DNA of 64,000 nucleotides, from contig NZ_BDBU01000001.1 of the NCBI RefSeq assembly GCF_001613145.1, positions 1 to 64,000 on the forward strand, given 5' to 3'. The DNA is from Nocardia jejuensis NBRC 103114 (GTDB lineage Bacteria > Actinomycetota > Actinomycetes > Mycobacteriales > Mycobacteriaceae). Below are positions 15,978 through 24,049 of this stretch, piece by piece. The translations under genes were made by a program, and so were the position numbers. Position 1 is the stretch's first letter. Every line of letters starts with the position of its first letter. The notes under the pieces were generated by a model. That model was not told where the DNA came from. It did not search any database and worked only from the letters and a program-made list of their open reading frames with translations.

Positions 15978-17183
15978 TCAGGGTGCGAAGGAAGCGTTTT
16001 CGAGACGCCGGGCGATCCGGGCGGCCGAGAGCGTCATGGCATCGGTGGGGCGATGCGGATCGAGTCCGGTCAACTCGTGTACCCGCGCCAGTCGATAGGT
16101 GACCGTATTGCGGTGGATGTTCAGCAGGCGCGCGGTCGCCAGTTGATTGAAACCGGTGTCCACGAACACTTCCAAGGTTTCCCCCAGCAGCGGCTGCGCG
16201 TCCAGGGGAGCCAGGACCGCGGCCAGTCCGGTGCGTGCGGAACCACCGGCCGCGACCGTGTACTCGAACATCAGGTCCGAGCGGCGGCAGACCAGGTGCG
16301 GGCGATCGAGGCAGCGGCCCAGTTCGGCCAGCATCCGGGCCTCGGCGAACACGTCCGGAACCTCCCCGCGCGTGGCCGCGATCGAGACGCCGACCCAGAA
16401 CGGCGCGGGTGCGGGCGTGCGCTGGGCTGCCGGTTGTGCAGGTTGCCCGGGCAGGCGTGCGGCGAGCGCGGCGATGGTCGCGGTTCCGTCGTCGCCCGCG
16501 TGCAGCGGTAGCAGCGCGGTCCAGCCGCCGCTGTCCAGCCGCAGGAAGACTCCCGGAATCGCCTCGATCCGATGGCGCAGTTCGCTGGTGTCCGTGCCCG
16601 GGCGGGTGGCGCCGGTGCCGAGCCGGAACACCGCGATGAGGAAGGCGTGCGGCACCGCGATGGCCGGTTCGTCGGCCCATTCGATCGGATCTCCGCCGGT
16701 GAGCAGCGCGTCCGCGATGGCCCGGCGGCGCTCGAGCAGTTCCCAGCGTGGATCGTGAATGCGCTGCACGCAGGCCGTCGCGATCCGTGTGGTCAGCAGG
16801 GTCACATACTGCAGCAGGGGCAGCGCCGCGTCGGTGAGCAGCGCCCGTTCGGCCTCACCGGCTGCGTCCCGGATATGACACCAGATGTATTCGGCCCCGC
16901 TCCGGTAGCGCTCGAGCACCCCTTCGAGCGACTCCCCGTCGCGAACCCGGCCCACCGCGATCTCGACCACCTCGCGGGTGTCGTCCTCGGTGGGAATCGT
17001 TCCACTGCGCAGGAAATCGAAGAACAGGTCCACGTTGATCTTGGATCCGCGTTCGAATCCGCCGATCACCAGTGGTTGCGGAAGGTTCCGATAGGGCGGC
17101 AGCGTGGCCGGGAATTCCTCCCGCGCCACCACCGCGCGCCGATACAGCTCCTCCAGCGCACGATCCCGGGTTCGCGGTTGCAT
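15978..17183 (-). CDS. PucR/CdaR-type transcriptional regulator
   Basis: A 401-residue regulator. The C-terminal 60 residues are the PucR helix-turn-helix (LEVFVDTGFNQLATARLLNIHRNTVTYRLARVHELTGLDPHRPTDAMTLSAARIA). The middle has the GGDEF-related/CdaR-like fold, and the first 170 residues are helical, as in RsbR/PucR N-terminal sensory regions. The family senses small metabolites and activates catabolic genes. AGGAG precedes the ATG. It sits 13 nt downstream of the FadD gene on the same strand, so they may be co-transcribed and the regulator may control lipid activation; this is inference. Confidence 0.88.
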   Translation of the reverse strand: MQPRTRDRALEELYRRAVVAREEFPATLPPYRNLPQPLVIGGFERGSKINVDLFFDFLRSGTIPTEDDTREVVEIAVGRVRDGESLEGVLERYRSGAEYIWCHIRDAAGEAERALLTDAALPLLQYVTLLTTRIATACVQRIHDPRWELLERRRAIADALLTGGDPIEWADEPAIAVPHAFLIAVFRLGTGATRPGTDTSELRHRIEAIPGVFLRLDSGGWTALLPLHAGDDGTATIAALAARLPGQPAQPAAQRTPAPAPFWVGVSIAATRGEVPDVFAEARMLAELGRCLDRPHLVCRRSDLMFEYTVAAGGSARTGLAAVLAPLDAQPLLGETLEVFVDTGFNQLATARLLNIHRNTVTYRLARVHELTGLDPHRPTDAMTLSAARIARRLENASFAP

Positions 17184-17196
17184 GGGTGCTCTCCTA

Positions 17197-18999
17197 CTAC
17201 GCGTACAGCGAGTCGATAGTAGCCGCGTAGGCGGTAGCTATCGGTTTGCGCCTCAGTTTTCCGGTCGCGGTGAGGCACTCGCTGCCCGGCGTCCACACAT
17301 CCGGCAGCACGATGAACTTCTTGATCTGCTCGACGCGGGAGAGCTTGGCATTGGCCGCGTCGATGCCCTCCTGAACGTTCGCCAGCACCGCCGGATCCTT
17401 GGCCAGCGCGGCGATGCTCCGGTCCGAGAGCTGGTGGCGCTCGGCGAAGGCGGCGACCAGATCGGGATCCAGGCAGATCAGGGCGGTGTTGTAGGACTTG
17501 GCCTCACCGATCGCCACCACGATGCCCGCGAGCGGGGTGCACTCGGTGATGGTGTTCTCGATATTGGTGGGCGACATGTTCTTTCCCGCCGCGTTGATGA
17601 TGAGTTCCTTCTTGCGATCCACGATCTTCAAGAAGCCCTCGGCGTCGATCTCGCCGACATCGCCGGTGTGCAACCAGCCGTCGGGATCCACGGTCTCGGC
17701 GGTCTTGTCGGGGGCATTGCGGTAGCCGCGCATGACCATCTTGCCGCGCACCAGCACCTCACCGTCCTCGGCGATACGGATCTCCGCGCCGGGCAGCACA
17801 GTGCCGACGGTGCCGATCTTCACCCGGCCCGGGCGGCCGACGGTCGCGCCCGCGGTGCACTCGGTCATGCCGTAGCCCTCGCACAGCGGCAGCCCCAGGC
17901 CCAGGAAGAACTCGTGGGTGTCGCGCGGGATGGGCGCTGCTCCGGACACGGCGACCCGGACCTTGTCCAGGCCGAGACGTTCCCGGATCGTCCGCAGGAC
18001 AAGGCGATCGGCCAGCCGGTGCTGGATCGAATCCGCCACGCTCAGCGCCCGGCCGTCGGATTCGGCGCGGGCGCGCTTGCGGCCCACCCGGATCGCCCAA
18101 TCGACCAGGGCACGGCGCGCGGCGCTCGGCTCGGCGGCGAAGCGCTCGTCCAGTGCCGCTTTGACTTTCACCCATACGCGCGGAACGCCGAGGAACACCG
18201 TCGGATGCACCTCGGCCAGGGCCTGCGCCACGATCTTCAGATCCGAGACGGTGGTGATCTGCGCGCCCGTGATCATGGACAGGTAGTGCGCGAACCAGCG
18301 ATTGGCCGCGTGCGCGTCCGGCAGGTACGAGACCACCTTGTCCTCGGGGCCGCTGCTGCCGAATTCCTCGATGACCCGGGCATTCTCGATGAAATTGGTG
18401 TGCGTGAGCTCCACGCCCTTGGGCGGTCCGGTGGTGCCGGAGGTGTACACGATGGTCAGCAGGTTCTCGGGATCCACTGCGCGCCAGGCGGTGTCGAAAT
18501 CGAAATCCGGATTCGGCGCGGCCTCGACGGACGCCAGCGTGCGCGTCCCCTCGGGTCCGTCGTCGACGCAGATCACGTGATCGACCGTGACGCCCTGGGC
18601 CGCGGCCTTCTCCACCGCGGCCAATACCTGCGGAGCGAACTGACTCTCACAGATCATCACCTTGTTACCGGCATTGCCGAACTGATAGGCCAGCAGGTCC
18701 ACCGGATTGGTGTTGTACACCGAGAACGGCGTCGCGCCGGTGTGCAGGACGGCGGTGTCGCAGAGGTGGAACTCGGGCCGGTTGGTCATCATCAGCGCCA
18801 CCGTGTCGCCGGGCCCCACGCCCAGCGCGGACAACCCCGCGGCGATCGACCGGACCCGGTCGCCGTACTCGCGCCAGGTGATCGCGACGGACCCGCCGAG
18901 CGTGCGCAGCGCGACCTCGTGGGGATACCGCGCCACATTGGCCTGGAACGCCTCGCACAGCGTACGGGGGGCCGCCCCCGCTACCGATGATGAACTCAC
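17197..18999 (-). CDS. Long-chain fatty acid-CoA ligase (FadD-type AMP-forming synthetase)
   Basis: A 600-residue acyl-activating enzyme. Motifs in order are the P-loop YTSGTTGPPKGV (about residues 188-199), the A-motif GYGMTEC, the adenylate-binding GWLHTGDVG and the hinge IVDRKKELIINAAGKNMSPTNIE; the catalytic Lys near the C-terminus is in TATGKLRRKP. Length and motif spelling match the long-chain FadD11/FadD15-like group of mycobacteria. It converts a fatty acid, CoA and ATP to acyl-CoA for degradation or lipid synthesis. The GTG start has AGGTAGGT just upstream; a 10-codon minus-strand frame (MVVSTSASQR) ends 4 nt before it and is part of a repeated sequence (19006-19038). Confidence 0.92.
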   Translation of the reverse strand: MSSSSVAGAAPRTLCEAFQANVARYPHEVALRTLGGSVAITWREYGDRVRSIAAGLSALGVGPGDTVALMMTNRPEFHLCDTAVLHTGATPFSVYNTNPVDLLAYQFGNAGNKVMICESQFAPQVLAAVEKAAAQGVTVDHVICVDDGPEGTRTLASVEAAPNPDFDFDTAWRAVDPENLLTIVYTSGTTGPPKGVELTHTNFIENARVIEEFGSSGPEDKVVSYLPDAHAANRWFAHYLSMITGAQITTVSDLKIVAQALAEVHPTVFLGVPRVWVKVKAALDERFAAEPSAARRALVDWAIRVGRKRARAESDGRALSVADSIQHRLADRLVLRTIRERLGLDKVRVAVSGAAPIPRDTHEFFLGLGLPLCEGYGMTECTAGATVGRPGRVKIGTVGTVLPGAEIRIAEDGEVLVRGKMVMRGYRNAPDKTAETVDPDGWLHTGDVGEIDAEGFLKIVDRKKELIINAAGKNMSPTNIENTITECTPLAGIVVAIGEAKSYNTALICLDPDLVAAFAERHQLSDRSIAALAKDPAVLANVQEGIDAANAKLSRVEQIKKFIVLPDVWTPGSECLTATGKLRRKPIATAYAATIDSLYA

Positions 19000-19005
19000 G
19001 ACCTA

Positions 19006-19038
19006 CCTCTGGCTCGCTGATGTCGAGACCACCATGGG
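19006..19038. repeat. 33-nt dispersed repeat, copy 1 (directly upstream of fadD)
   Basis: This 33-nt segment (CCTCTGGCTCGCTGATG..., ending CCATGGG) matches 22517-22549 at 30 of 33 positions in the same orientation. On the minus strand it encodes the start MVVSTSASQR and includes the fadD ribosome binding region. The remaining 200 nt up to 19238 hold no gene. Confidence 0.65.
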
Positions 19039-19238
19039 CCCCGTGTTCCATACAGCAGACCGCACAAAGACGGTTCGAGACCATTGGCAATAACGAAGAC
19101 CTGAGCAGATCGGTTTGTGCAAAGTGCCTAAAGGGGTGTCGCGCCGGACGAGCGCACGGTCCACATCCTGTGGCAGGACTCGGCACGGTGTCAACGCGCA
19201 CGCGGATCCCGAGTGGAGTAGTCCACCACCGGCGAGGC

Positions 19239-19514
19239 CTAGCCCGCGCTCGGCGGATTCGACATCGTGGACTTTCGTCCCCAGACGAACCAGGCCAGCG
19301 GCCCCACGAGCGGAAACGCCAACATGGCCAGAACCCATACGGCCTTTCCGCCGGATGCGTAGTTTCCGGAGCGAAGCACGCTCACCACGCCCGCTAAGAA
19401 CAGCACGGCTCCCGCCAGCGCGAACGCGAGGGCGATCACCACGACAACCACGCTCCCGGTCGTGTCACCCGTGTCGGCCAGCGTCGAACCGGAGGCGAGA
19501 GTCAAGGTCGTCAT
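19239..19514 (-). CDS. Small membrane protein with phospholipase D-nuclease N-terminal (PLDc_N)-like domain
   Basis: A 91-residue protein with two membrane segments (VVVVVIALAFALAGAVLFLAG and WVLAMLAFPLVGPLAWFVWG) separated by a short RSGNYASGGK loop. The second segment with VGPLAWFVWGRK is the PLDc_N signature found alone in many actinobacterial short proteins; function is unknown. The ATG at 19514 is supported by a -10 box TACTGT (minus strand, 19521-19526) ending 6 nt before it, which indicates a leaderless transcript. Confidence 0.75.
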   Translation of the reverse strand: MTTLTLASGSTLADTGDTTGSVVVVVIALAFALAGAVLFLAGVVSVLRSGNYASGGKAVWVLAMLAFPLVGPLAWFVWGRKSTMSNPPSAG

Positions 19515-19787
19515 GTCTCGACAGTAGGCGCACCCCGGTGTTTCCTCGGCGAGCAACAGCCCTCGATCGGCGCCATCGCGTCGAGGTCATGAATTCGCCT
19601 GGTCCGGTACTGCTGCCCCCTCGGGGTCTGGATCTGTGCGGACTTGCCGAACCGCTGACAACCCGGCACGAAATATGTTCACTTCTATCGTCACCGACTT
19701 CTGTTGCCTACCTGTGCATTTCGGGGTGCCCGGGCATGGTTCGAGCGATGCCACGCGGTGCGGTCGCTGAGCCCTTATGATCGCGAC

Positions 19788-20660
19788 ATGGGGAGTCCGA
19801 GTGTTGGTCGAAGCTCTGGGGGTGCGGTGCGGCGGTCGGTGGTCCTGGGTGGGGGCGGTGTCATCGGCGGGGCGTGGATGGTGGGGTTGGCCGCGCAATT
19901 GCGCCGTCGTGGAATCGATTTGGGCGCGGCCGACTCGATGGTGGGAACATCGGCCGGAGCGGTTGTCGGTGCGTCGCTACTGGTCGGTCGGGATCTGGAC
20001 TCGTTCGCCGACAGTCCCGCACCCCCGGGTAGCCCGGAACCGCCGCCGGTGGTCGTGAGGCGCGAACTGATCGGCGTGGCGTTCGGGGCACTGTTCGATC
20101 GGACGGCGGATCGTGACGTGGCGGCCCGCAAGGTGGGTCGCTTCACGGTGACCGAGGAGCCCGCGTGTCCCGCGCACATCGCACCGATGGTGTGGTTGGT
20201 CGGCAACGACTGGCCGGGCACCGGGCTGCGGATCGTCGCGGTGGACGCGGTCAGCGGTCAGCGCCAGGTCTGGGACCGCGACGCCGGTGTGCCCTTGGCG
20301 ACCGCCGTGACCGCGAGCCGTTCCTTCCCGGGCGCGTTCCCACCGGTCGTCGTCGCGGACCGCCATTACATCGACGGCGGCTTCTGGTCGCCGACCAACG
20401 CCGACCTCGTCCCGGACTCGGACTTCGTTCTGGTCATCGAACCGATGGCGAACAGATTTCCGGCCGAGCAGGTCGATGCCGAACTCGCCACCGTCGCGAC
20501 CGATACCGTCGTGCGATTCGGCCCCGACCCCGCCACGATCGACGTCTTCAAGACGTTCGCCACGGATCCGGACGTGCTCACGCACTGGCCGAGAGCGTTC
20601 CAAGCGGGTATTCGCCAGGCAGACGACCTGGCGCGGCAATTGATCGACGCGGGCTGGTAG
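19788..20660 (+). CDS. Patatin-like phospholipase / lipid acyl hydrolase
   Basis: A 290-residue patatin-family hydrolase. The oxyanion-hole stretch SVVLGGGGVIGGAWMVGL (about residues 17-34), the nucleophile elbow GTSAG (about 51-55) and the catalytic-dyad Asp in IDGGFWSPTNADL (about 198-210) are all present, so it should be active on phospholipid or other acyl esters. There is no signal peptide, so it is likely cytoplasmic or membrane-peripheral. A very good -10 TATGAT (19776-19781) ends 6 nt before the ATG, fixing the start and indicating a leaderless mRNA. It is convergent with the DUF6585-like gene; the 194 nt between them may hold a coding remnant. Confidence 0.88.
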   Translation: MGSPSVGRSSGGAVRRSVVLGGGGVIGGAWMVGLAAQLRRRGIDLGAADSMVGTSAGAVVGASLLVGRDLDSFADSPAPPGSPEPPPVVVRRELIGVAFGALFDRTADRDVAARKVGRFTVTEEPACPAHIAPMVWLVGNDWPGTGLRIVAVDAVSGQRQVWDRDAGVPLATAVTASRSFPGAFPPVVVADRHYIDGGFWSPTNADLVPDSDFVLVIEPMANRFPAEQVDAELATVATDTVVRFGPDPATIDVFKTFATDPDVLTHWPRAFQAGIRQADDLARQLIDAGW

Positions 20661-20854
20661 TCGCGGAAGCTCCGCTGCCGACCCGATTCCGGCGACCGAG
20701 ATCCAGCTTTGGACCGGTACGGCTCGACCGTGGCCGACGGCTCTTCGACGAACTCCCCGCCGACCACATCGAACTCGAACCGATCCGCGCGCTCGAGGCG
20801 GCCGAACCGCCGGGAATGGTGACGTTCCGCTGTCTGCCCCGGTACGGATGCATG

Positions 20855-22393
20855 TCAGGGTGCGGTGAGCTCCGCGAGGGCGAACTGGGCGTACGCGCCG
20901 TCCACATCGAGAGTTCCGCCACCGAATACATCCTCGAGGTGGGCTCGCGTGACCGATTGTTCGGCGGCGGCCGACAGCAGCCGCGAGACCGCTTGTCGGA
21001 CAAGGTCACCGGGTCGATGGTCGACGAGACCGGTGACGACCTCGGAGACGGTGGCGTCGGTCCAGACGCCGGGGATCGCGTTCGCCAGCAGCGGGGCGTC
21101 CAGAGACCGACTGCGATACCAGTGGCCGCCGTCCCACCAATAGCAGAAGTTCAGGCGACCGTCGTGGGTTCGGGTGTTCAGGACGGAATTCGTAATCCAA
21201 TCCGGGACACCGGTCAATGCTTCGGTCGGCCCGTGATCGACTGTGCCACCGGAGAATACGACGCGCTCGCGCGGTAGTCGCCGCAGCGTGGATCCGCTTC
21301 CGGTCGCACCTTCGAAGGTCGCGGTGGTGCCGGACGCGATGCGCGGGCCGACCTCCGAGCGAACGGCGACCAATGTCGCTGCGAGCGTTGCCCATCGAGA
21401 CCACACCACCGGCGGGGCGGGAAACTCGCCGTCAGCGAGTACGGGCTGCGCGGGAGTGACAGGCGCGGGAGTGACAGGCACGGGCGGCGCGGGTATCTGG
21501 GGAGCGACGGGCGCGGGCCGCGCGGAGGTTCGGGACGCGACCGGCGTGGGCGCCGCCGAGGTCTGAGCAGTGACAGGCACGAGCGGCGCGGATACCGGGG
21601 GAGCGGCCGGTGCGGGAGGAGGAGTCGGCGGCGCAGTGCTGACGGGAGCCGGAACGGGCGCGCGGTCCGATGTGCCACCCGCCGAGGCACTTTCGGGATT
21701 CCGCACCGGTGCGGCGACTCGGCCTTGTTTGAGAGCCCTTGCGACAGTGAGGAACAGCGTGGATTCCGGTACCTTCGCGACCGGCACCATCGCGTACGGC
21801 CACAGTCGCCGTCCCTTGTTGACCACGATGTATCCGTCGCTCACTTCGAGCTCCCCGACCTCGGGCCACCGCAACGTGCCTTTCGGCGTGTGGATCGCAC
21901 GGGCGTCGAGGCGAATGGGCCCGAACGTCAACACATCTCCACGCGCAATCGCGCGCAGCGACGATTCGATCTGCCGATGCCAGATGGGTTGGATGCTTTC
22001 CCGCAGATACATCGCGTAGCGGGTGTCGTTGTGCTGAGCGTCGGCGAAACTGTGTGCGGGATCGCGGTAGCGATCCTCGAACGAGACGAAACCCCCGTGC
22101 TGATTGCGCAGAACTATCCGGAAGGTCGTGCCGTTGTATGCCCGGTTGGTGCTGTGATTCACCCACGTCTGCTCGACCGTGTCGAACTGTTCCCAGCGCA
22201 TCGCGAACAGCGGCTGCCCGACCATCTTTCGCACCAGCCCGTGCTCGTAGGCATATACGCGATTCCCCACATCGCTGGTCTTGATCAGGCCTTGCTTACG
22301 GGCGACGATGAACATGTCGTTCAGCAGCCCCAAGCGGTGCTCTTGGGCCGCCTGCGCTACCTCGGACGGCACAGGCTCGGACAGACGCGACAA
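20855..22393 (-). CDS. Large two-domain protein: DUF6585-like N-terminal domain, Pro/Ala linker, unknown C-terminal domain
   Basis: A 512-residue protein in three parts. Residues 1-235 include YAYEHGLVRKMVGQPLFAMRWEQ, a GTTFRIVLRNQHGG beta unit and two 30-residue halves consistent with a DUF6585/PH-like module (resemblance noted, not proven). Residues about 245-330 are a Pro/Ala/Val linker of PAP/PVPV repeats. The last 180 residues form an unrecognised domain rich in Trp, with NFCYWWDGGHWYRSRSLDAPLLAN and a helical end. There is no signal peptide. The TTG start follows GGGAGGGG. The linker suggests a sensor or effector joined to a second binding module. The gene stands alone between convergent neighbours, and a dispersed 33-nt repeat lies 124 nt upstream. 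Confidence 0.75.
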   Translation of the reverse strand: MSRLSEPVPSEVAQAAQEHRLGLLNDMFIVARKQGLIKTSDVGNRVYAYEHGLVRKMVGQPLFAMRWEQFDTVEQTWVNHSTNRAYNGTTFRIVLRNQHGGFVSFEDRYRDPAHSFADAQHNDTRYAMYLRESIQPIWHRQIESSLRAIARGDVLTFGPIRLDARAIHTPKGTLRWPEVGELEVSDGYIVVNKGRRLWPYAMVPVAKVPESTLFLTVARALKQGRVAAPVRNPESASAGGTSDRAPVPAPVSTAPPTPPPAPAAPPVSAPLVPVTAQTSAAPTPVASRTSARPAPVAPQIPAPPVPVTPAPVTPAQPVLADGEFPAPPVVWSRWATLAATLVAVRSEVGPRIASGTTATFEGATGSGSTLRRLPRERVVFSGGTVDHGPTEALTGVPDWITNSVLNTRTHDGRLNFCYWWDGGHWYRSRSLDAPLLANAIPGVWTDATVSEVVTGLVDHRPGDLVRQAVSRLLSAAAEQSVTRAHLEDVFGGGTLDVDGAYAQFALAELTAP

Positions 22394-22516
22394 AGGGTCC
22401 CCTCCCTCGATGATGCGTCCGATTGTAGGGACACGGATCGTTCGCGCCGTTCCGAGTGCACCGAGAGAGCCGAGCGATAGGGGTGGGCGAATTCATGCCC
22501 TTCGCGGCAGCCCTGG

Positions 22517-22549
22517 CCTCTGGCTCGCTGATGCCGAGGCCCCCATGGG
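22517..22549. repeat. 33-nt dispersed repeat, copy 2
   Basis: Matches 19006-19038 at 30 of 33 positions. On the minus strand it opens a 17-codon frame (MGASASASQRPGLPRRA) instead of the 10-codon one of copy 1. It sits in the 169-nt gap between the DUF6585-like gene and the small gene at 22563-22772. Confidence 0.65.
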
Positions 22550-22562
22550 TCCGGATCCGGGT

Positions 22563-22772
22563 CTAGCCGCCGGCCTTGCGGTTGGACCAGATGCGCTGGG
22601 CCTGCTCGTTGCTGGTCCGGTTGCTCACCTTCGGGTTGCCGAAACTGTGCTGCTTGGCCTTGCCTTTGCCCTTGGCGGCCCGGCGTTCGGCGCGGTTGGC
22701 GAACTGTGGCTCGTCGGTCGAGGCCTCGGCCTGGTCGTCGGCGGGAGTGGACGACTCGGTGGTATCGGACAT
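22563..22772 (-). CDS. Small basic conserved actinobacterial protein (69 residues), function unknown
   Basis: A 69-residue highly charged protein. The first 25 residues are acidic and low-complexity; the rest has NRAERRAAKGKGKAK and QRIWSNRKAGG, a pattern I know from short proteins of mycobacteria and nocardiae annotated as hypothetical. It may bind nucleic acid, but this is a guess. The ATG is 6 nt downstream of a -10 TAGCGT (minus strand, 22779-22784), so it is probably leaderless. Confidence 0.7.
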   Translation of the reverse strand: MSDTTESSTPADDQAEASTDEPQFANRAERRAAKGKGKAKQHSFGNPKVSNRTSNEQAQRIWSNRKAGG

Positions 22773-22792
22773 TGCCGAACGCTAGCACGCGC

Positions 22793-22821
22793 CGCGCCCC
22801 AGCTCGGCGAGCTGGGGCGCG
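22793..22821 (-). terminator. Terminator hairpin downstream of the guanidinium exporter gene
   Basis: CGCGCCCCAGCTC (22793-22805) pairs without mismatch with GAGCTGGGGCGCG (22809-22821), a 13-bp stem with a 3-nt loop, 15 nt past the exporter stop. The T-run is missing, as is common in high-GC actinobacteria. Confidence 0.6.
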
Positions 22822-22835
22822 GGCGACGCGCAGAT

Positions 22836-23150
22836 CTAGTGTGCGAGTTTCAATCCGACGACCGCGCCGATCAATACGACGATCAGCCCGAGACGCAGCG
22901 GAGAGGCCGCCTCGGTTCCGGTGACCATCGCGTAGAGAACGGTCAGCGCCGCGCCGATCCCCACCCACACCGCGTAGGCCGTGCCCGTGGGCAGGGTGCG
23001 CATGGCGTAGGCGAGACCGGCCATCGACGCGAACAACGCGAGCCCGAAGACCACCGTGGCGGGGAGTTTGGTGAAACCTTCCGAACGGCCCAGTGCCGTC
23101 GCCCAGACCGCTTCCATGATTCCGGAGAGAACCAATACCAACCAAGCCAT
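22836..23150 (-). CDS. gdx: SMR-family guanidinium exporter (Gdx/SugE-type)
   Basis: A 104-residue four-helix SMR transporter, MAWLVLVLSGIMEAVWATAL with the essential membrane Glu13, then LPTGTAYAVWVGIGA in helix 3 and GLIVVLIGAVVGLKLAH at the end. The GTAYAVWVGIGA and LRLGLIVVLIGAVVGLKL patterns fit SugE/Gdx (guanidinium/proton antiport) better than EmrE. Gdx works as a dual-topology dimer in the inner membrane. The gene is preceded by a guanidine-III riboswitch (23167-23210), which is strong functional evidence that it exports guanidinium. AGAGG lies 10 nt before the ATG. The gene is monocistronic and ends at a terminator hairpin. Confidence 0.92.
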   Translation of the reverse strand: MAWLVLVLSGIMEAVWATALGRSEGFTKLPATVVFGLALFASMAGLAYAMRTLPTGTAYAVWVGIGAALTVLYAMVTGTEAASPLRLGLIVVLIGAVVGLKLAH

Positions 23151-23166
23151 GACGAGATACCTCTTT

Positions 23167-23210
23167 CGGTACCGTCTTGTCGCTGTCCGGGTACGGTTTC
23201 GATCGTCCGG
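23167..23210 (-). promoter_or_regulatory. Guanidine-III riboswitch
   Basis: On the minus strand this segment begins CCGGACGATCGAAACCGTAC and continues CCGGACAGCGACAAGACGGT. It shares CCGGACGA, CCGTACCCGG, CAGxGACAAGACGG and the ACCGT/ACGGT stem with the guanidine-III aptamer as I recall it from Thermobifida/Thermobispora-type sequences. CCGG/CCGG and ACCGT/ACGGT pairs can form the pseudoknot. It ends 17 nt before the gdx start, next to the AGAGG ribosome binding site, so guanidine binding most likely frees translation of the exporter. Confidence 0.85.
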
Positions 23211-23347
23211 CGGGCCGATGTGTCGGCTGCTCTCCCAGGATAGCAAATCTTCAGCATTCGGTCTGCCGTGGGTCGGGGTGCCGTTGTTCACCCCGAGGGA
23301 CGTCGCCACCGGGTGCACCCGGAGCAGATCCGAGCGCGGCAGGTCGA

Positions 23348-23944
23348 TCAGGAGACTCGTTCGAGCTTGCGCTGCCGGCGCAGCCGTCGCCGCAGGATGT
23401 ATCGGCGGATACGGCTCGCGAGGAAGTAGACCAGTAGCAGTCCCGAGATCAGAAGTGTTGCGGCACACACGGATGCGAGCACCGGATGGAAGATCGCGAG
23501 CGTGACGATGCCCGCCACCGCGCCGTCCTCCGCCAGACTCATGACGATATTGCTCGCGGGCTCGGGTGAGGTGTTGATCGCCATGCGCGTGCCCGCCTTC
23601 ACCAGATGGCTTGCCAGCGCGGTGGTTCCGCCCACCGCGCCCGCCGCCAGTTGGGGGAGCGAGCCGTCCTGATCGGCCAGCAGCGCCGCCACCACCGCGC
23701 CCGAGGCGGGCCGCACCACGGTGTGCATCGCGTCCCAGAACGAGTCGAGATACGGAATCTTGTCCGCCACCGCCTCGATCAGGAACAGCACCGCCGCGGC
23801 GATCAGCACATCGGTGCGTTGCAGGGCCGGGGGGACGTCATCGGAAATACCGGTCACACCGAACAGGCCGAGAAGCAGAACAACCGCGTACGCATTGACC
23901 CCGCTCGCCCAGCCCGCCGTGAAGATCAGGGGCAGTGCAGTCAC
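23348..23944 (-). CDS. DUF4126 polytopic membrane protein
   Basis: A 198-residue membrane protein of the DUF4126 family with about five hydrophobic segments (GWASGVNAYAVVLLLGLFGVTG; VLIAAAVLFLIEAVADKIPYLDSFWDAMHTVVRPASGAVVAALL). Function is unknown. The highly basic C-terminus (RIRRYILRRRLRRQRKLERVS) lies inside by the positive-inside rule. The GTG start is preceded at 6 nt by the -10 TACGAT (minus strand, 23951-23956), so it is leaderless. It is divergent from the first helical-repeat gene. Confidence 0.8.
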   Translation of the reverse strand: MTALPLIFTAGWASGVNAYAVVLLLGLFGVTGISDDVPPALQRTDVLIAAAVLFLIEAVADKIPYLDSFWDAMHTVVRPASGAVVAALLADQDGSLPQLAAGAVGGTTALASHLVKAGTRMAINTSPEPASNIVMSLAEDGAVAGIVTLAIFHPVLASVCAATLLISGLLLVYFLASRIRRYILRRRLRRQRKLERVS

Positions 23945-24049
23945 GCCGACATCGTATGTGGCGGTACCGACGTGGTTCTCCGCTCGCGCTTGGCGGGGTC
24001 GTCGAGTTCTGCCCTAGGATCGGCCATTCGAGCCTTGGGAGGGGACACG

